A program made the translations under genes and the position numbers. From assembly GCA_902799985.1 (NCBI GenBank), contig CADCCR010000003.1, forward strand, positions 1 through 35,456: a stretch of 35,456 bases of DNA, read 5' to 3'. Source of the stretch: an uncultured Bacteroidales bacterium (GTDB lineage: Bacteria; Bacteroidota; Bacteroidia; Bacteroidales; Bacteroidaceae). Of this stretch, positions 32,533 through 35,456 are shown piece by piece. Numbering within the stretch: position 1 is the stretch's first letter; each line of letters opens with the position of its first letter. The notes beneath the pieces were generated by a model, which was not told where the DNA came from, made no database searches, and saw nothing but the letters and a program-made list of their open reading frames with translations.

Positions 32533-34275
32533 ATGACAAAAGGAATTGTTAGTGGCGTTGTCGCCAACATGGTCACGCTCCGAGTGGACGGTCCCGTGCT
32601 CCAAGGCGAGATATGCTACATCACAACTGGCGGCGACCGACTGATGGCAGAGGTCATCAAGATTCTCGGTCAAGACGTATATGTGCAGGTCTTCGAAAGC
32701 ACACGCGGCCTGAAGGTCGGTGCCGAAGCTGAGTTCACAGGCCACATGCTCGAGATTCAGCTCGGTCCGGGCATGCTCAGCCACAACTACGACGGACTTC
32801 AGAACGACCTCGACAAGATGGAAGGTGTCTTCCTGAAGCGTGGCGAATACACCGAGGCTCTCGATGGCGAACGCCTCTGGGACTTCGAACCCCTCGCTAA
32901 GGTCGGCGACAAGGTGCAGGCCAGCGACTGGCTCGGCAAGGTGGAGGAGAACCACCAGCCCCTGAAGATTATGGCTCCCTTCCAGATGGAAGGAACCGCT
33001 ACAGTCAAGAGCATCGTGGCGAAAGGGCAGTACAAGATTCACGACGTCATTGCCGTCCTGACCGACGAGCAAGGCAACGACATCAAGGTCGATATGGTGC
33101 AGCATTGGCCCGTGAAGTTCGCCATGACGAACTACAAGGAGAAGCCCCGTCCATTCAAGCTGCTCGAGACTGGCGTCCGCACCATCGATACGTTCAATCC
33201 CATCGTGGAAGGCGGCACAGGCTTCATTCCTGGTCCCTTCGGTACGGGTAAGACCGTGCTGCAGCACGCCATTTCGAAGCAGGCCGAGGCCGACATAGTC
33301 ATCATAGCTGCCTGCGGTGAACGTGCCAACGAGGTTGTGGAAATCTTCACCGAGTTCCCCGAGCTGGTCGACCCGCACACAGGCCGCAAGCTCATGGAGC
33401 GTACCATCATCATCGCCAACACTTCCAACATGCCCGTCGCTGCTCGTGAGGCTTCCGTCTACACAGCCATGACGATGGCCGAGTACTACCGCTCGATGGG
33501 ACTCCGCGTCCTGCTGATGGCCGACTCCACATCCCGTTGGGCACAGGCTCTCCGCGAGATGTCGAACCGTATGGAAGAGCTGCCTGGCCCCGATGCCTTC
33601 CCAATGGACCTCGGCGCCCTCATCAGCAACTTCTACGGACGTGCCGGTTATGTCTATCTCAACAACGGCGAGGTAGGTTCCGTCACCTTCTTGGGAACGG
33701 TATCACCTGCCGGCGGTAACTTGAAGGAACCCGTGACTGAGAACACCAAGAAGGTTGCCCGTTGCTTCTATGCACTCGAGCAGGATCGTGCCGACAAGAA
33801 GCGTTATCCTGCTGTCAACCCCATTGATTCTTACTCGAAGTACCTCGAGTATCCCGAGTTCGCAGAGTACATCAAGGAGCACATCAACGAGGAGTGGATT
33901 CCGAAGGTGCTTGCCTTGAAGACCCGCATGCAACGTGGTAAGGAGATTGCCGAGCAGATAAACATCCTCGGTGACGATGGCGTGCCTGTTGATTACCACA
34001 TCGTCTTCTGGAAGTCCGAAGTGATTGACTACGTCATCCTCCAGCAGGATGCCTTCGACGAAGTGGACGCCGTGACGCCCCTCGCACGTCAGGAAGAGAT
34101 TCTGAACCTTGTGACACGCATCTGCGAAAAGGACGATTACAAGTTCGACACCTTCCTCGACGTCATCGACTACTTCAAGAAGATGATCAACCTCTGCAAG
34201 CAGATGAACTACTCGCAATACAAGAGCGAACAGTACTACGACTACATCAAGCAAATAGAAGAGCTTATTAAATAA
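32533..34275 (+). CDS. V-type ATP synthase catalytic subunit A
   Basis: This 580-residue protein hydrolyses or makes ATP in the V1 head. The N-terminal beta-barrel (about 5-65) is followed by the bulge domain specific to A subunits (about 110-190). The P-loop is GPFGTGKT (about 234-241), with [13 protein letters not shown] (about 333-345) containing the conserved Arg region and [20 protein letters not shown] near 375. A helical C-terminal domain completes it. Length matches the family (580-600). It is transcribed with subunits E and B. Codon use is biased to translation-optimal forms, as expected for an abundant protein. Confidence 0.96.
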   Translation: MTKGIVSGVVANMVTLRVDGPVLQGEICYITTGGDRLMAEVIKILGQDVYVQVFESTRGLKVGAEAEFTGHMLEIQLGPGMLSHNYDGLQNDLDKMEGVFLKRGEYTEALDGERLWDFEPLAKVGDKVQASDWLGKVEENHQPLKIMAPFQMEGTATVKSIVAKGQYKIHDVIAVLTDEQGNDIKVDMVQHWPVKFAMTNYKEKPRPFKLLETGVRTIDTFNPIVEGGTGFIPGPFGTGKTVLQHAISKQAEADIVIIAACGERANEVVEIFTEFPELVDPHTGRKLMERTIIIANTSNMPVAAREASVYTAMTMAEYYRSMGLRVLLMADSTSRWAQALREMSNRMEELPGPDAFPMDLGALISNFYGRAGYVYLNNGEVGSVTFLGTVSPAGGNLKEPVTENTKKVARCFYALEQDRADKKRYPAVNPIDSYSKYLEYPEFAEYIKEHINEEWIPKVLALKTRMQRGKEIAEQINILGDDGVPVDYHIVFWKSEVIDYVILQQDAFDEVDAVTPLARQEEILNLVTRICEKDDYKFDTFLDVIDYFKKMINLCKQMNYSQYKSEQYYDYIKQIEELIK

Positions 34276-34403
34276 CAGACCCTCCCCTTACCCTCCCTTG
34301 TAGGGAGGGAGAGGTCACCTTTTAAGGCATGATAATAAAAAATAACCAATAGAATAAGTATCTACTCCCCTTCCTACAAGGGAGGGGCAGGGGGGTGGGT
34401 CTG
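34276..34403. repeat. Twin-hairpin C-rich inverted-repeat element inside the V-ATPase operon
   Basis: The outer ends CAGACCCTCCC (34276-34286) and GGGTGGGTCTG (34393-34403) are inverted repeats with one mismatch. Inside lie CCCTCCCT/AGGGAGGG (34291-34309) and CCCCTTCC/GGGAGGGG (34367-34387, one G-U pair). The element begins directly after the subunit A stop and ends 10 nt before subunit B. Same design as 43-121. It could modulate A:B expression. Confidence 0.75.
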
Positions 34404-34413
34404 ATTATAAGTT

Positions 34414-35456
34414 ATGAGTACAGCATTTCAGAAAGTATATACAAAGATAAGCCAGATAACGAAGGCAACGTGTTCGCTCAAGGCGAAAGGCGTAGGCTAT
34501 AATGAGCTGGCAACCATCAACGGCAAACTTGCTCAGGTGGTAAAGATAATTGGCGACGACGTGACGCTGCAGGTGTTCGAAGGAACTGGCGGCATCCCTA
34601 CCAACGCAGAGGTCGTGTTCCTCGGAAAGAGTCCGTCCCTCAAGGTCAGCGACCAGCTGGCAGGACGCTTCTTCAACGCTTATGGTCAGCCCATCGATGG
34701 CGGGCCTGAGGTTGAAGGCAAAGAGGTGGAGATTGGCGGTCCATCTGTGAACCCCGTTCGCCGCAAGCAGCCCAGCGAACTCATCGCCACGGGTATTGCC
34801 GGCATCGACCTCAACAACACGCTCGTCTCGGGTCAGAAGATTCCTTTCTTCGCCGACCCCGACCAGCCGTTCAACGAAGTGATGGCCCTCGTTGCCATGC
34901 GTGCCAAGTGCGACAAGATCATTCTGGGCGGCATGGGTATGACTAACGACGACTACTACTTCTTCCGCAACACCTTCGCCGGTGCCGGTGCGCTCGACCG
35001 CATCATCTCCTTCATTAACACCACCGAAGACCCTGCCGTCGAGCGACTCCTCATTCCCGACATGGCGCTGACGGCTGCCGAGTACTTCGCCGTGGAGAAG
35101 CACGAGACCGTGCTCGTCCTGCTGACCGACATGACCAGCTATGCCGATTCGCTCTCTATCGTGAGCAACCGTATGGACCAAATCCCGTCGAAGGACTCTA
35201 TGCCCGGCTCGCTCTATTCCGACTTGGCGAAGATCTACGAGAAGGCCGTGCAGTTCCCCGAGAGCGCAGGCGGCGGCTCAATCACCATCATTGCCGTTAC
35301 AACCTTGTCCGGTGGCGACATTACGCATGCCGTGCCCGACAACACGGGTTACATCACGGAAGGTCAGCTCTACCTGCGTCGCGATAGTGATGTGGGCAAG
35401 GTCATCGTCGATCCGTTCCGCTCGCTCAGCCGTCTGAAGCAGCTCGTCGCTGGTAA
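34414..35456 (+). CDS. V-type ATP synthase subunit B (partial, runs off the right edge)
   Basis: This open frame starts at ATG 34414 (MSTAFQKVYTKIS) and continues without a stop for 347 codons to the window end. It has the beta-barrel start (ATINGKLAQVVKIIGDDVTL), FFNAYGQPIDG, and IATGIAGIDLNNTLVSGQKIPFF, where a P-loop would be in subunit A but is missing, as expected for the non-catalytic nucleotide-binding B subunit. MTSYADSLSIVSNRMDQIPS and LYSDLAKIYEKA follow. About 90 residues are missing compared with the usual length of about 440. The rest of the operon (D, I, K subunits) should lie beyond the edge. Confidence 0.93.
   Translation, partial: MSTAFQKVYTKISQITKATCSLKAKGVGYNELATINGKLAQVVKIIGDDVTLQVFEGTGGIPTNAEVVFLGKSPSLKVSDQLAGRFFNAYGQPIDGGPEVEGKEVEIGGPSVNPVRRKQPSELIATGIAGIDLNNTLVSGQKIPFFADPDQPFNEVMALVAMRAKCDKIILGGMGMTNDDYYFFRNTFAGAGALDRIISFINTTEDPAVERLLIPDMALTAAEYFAVEKHETVLVLLTDMTSYADSLSIVSNRMDQIPSKDSMPGSLYSDLAKIYEKAVQFPESAGGGSITIIAVTTLSGGDITHAVPDNTGYITEGQLYLRRDSDVGKVIVDPFRSLSRLKQLVAG

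Overview
The window is a chromosomal stretch of a Bacteroidota bacterium, most likely a G+C-rich Prevotellaceae member of a gut or rumen type. Support comes from TAnnTTTG-type -7 promoter boxes, weak Shine-Dalgarno sequences, a type IX-like C-terminal sorting tail, Bacteroidota-type V-ATPase genes including DUF2764, FAS1 and CotH surface proteins, and dockerin-like C-termini. The species assignment is inference. No rRNA, tRNA, CRISPR array, prophage or transposase was seen.

Left block, minus strand (164-8553): a promoter at 8546-8553 drives a secreted glutaminase-A-like protein, then (9 bp later) a secreted GH31 glycosidase with a PA14-like tail, then an MscS-type mechanosensitive channel. 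Second block, minus strand (8826-14763): a tripartite RND efflux system in the order adaptor, inner-membrane pump, TolC-like outer-membrane protein, with a divergent AraC-family regulator at 14887-15762.

Middle block, plus strand (16383-30392): a large CotH-domain surface protein, a DUF1080 (3-keto-disaccharide hydrolase family) protein and a Tat-exported Gfo/Idh/MocA oxidoreductase form an apparent operon. A 1698-residue secreted multidomain protein follows, ending in a strong terminator, and then a FAS1-domain lipoprotein. The CotH protein and the 1698-residue protein share a recurrent discoidin-like module (six copies in total) and both end in dockerin-like calcium-loop pairs, so they probably act at the cell surface in glycan binding. 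Right block, plus strand (30466-end): a V-type ATPase operon (E, DUF2764, A, partial B) interrupted by a small four-helix-bundle gene flanked by inverted AT-rich repeats.

The most unusual content lies between the genes, where short-period repeats fill the gaps. They are: 22-nt tandem quasi-palindromic arrays at three loci plus a diverged 21/22-nt array before the CotH gene; 9-nt arrays starting on stop codons; 7-nt AATTCAY arrays ending in an AGGCTACGCCC box; CTTTAAT heptads; twin-hairpin C-rich elements; and a nested ACACAAAG inverted repeat. These arrays are the best candidates here for something undescribed.
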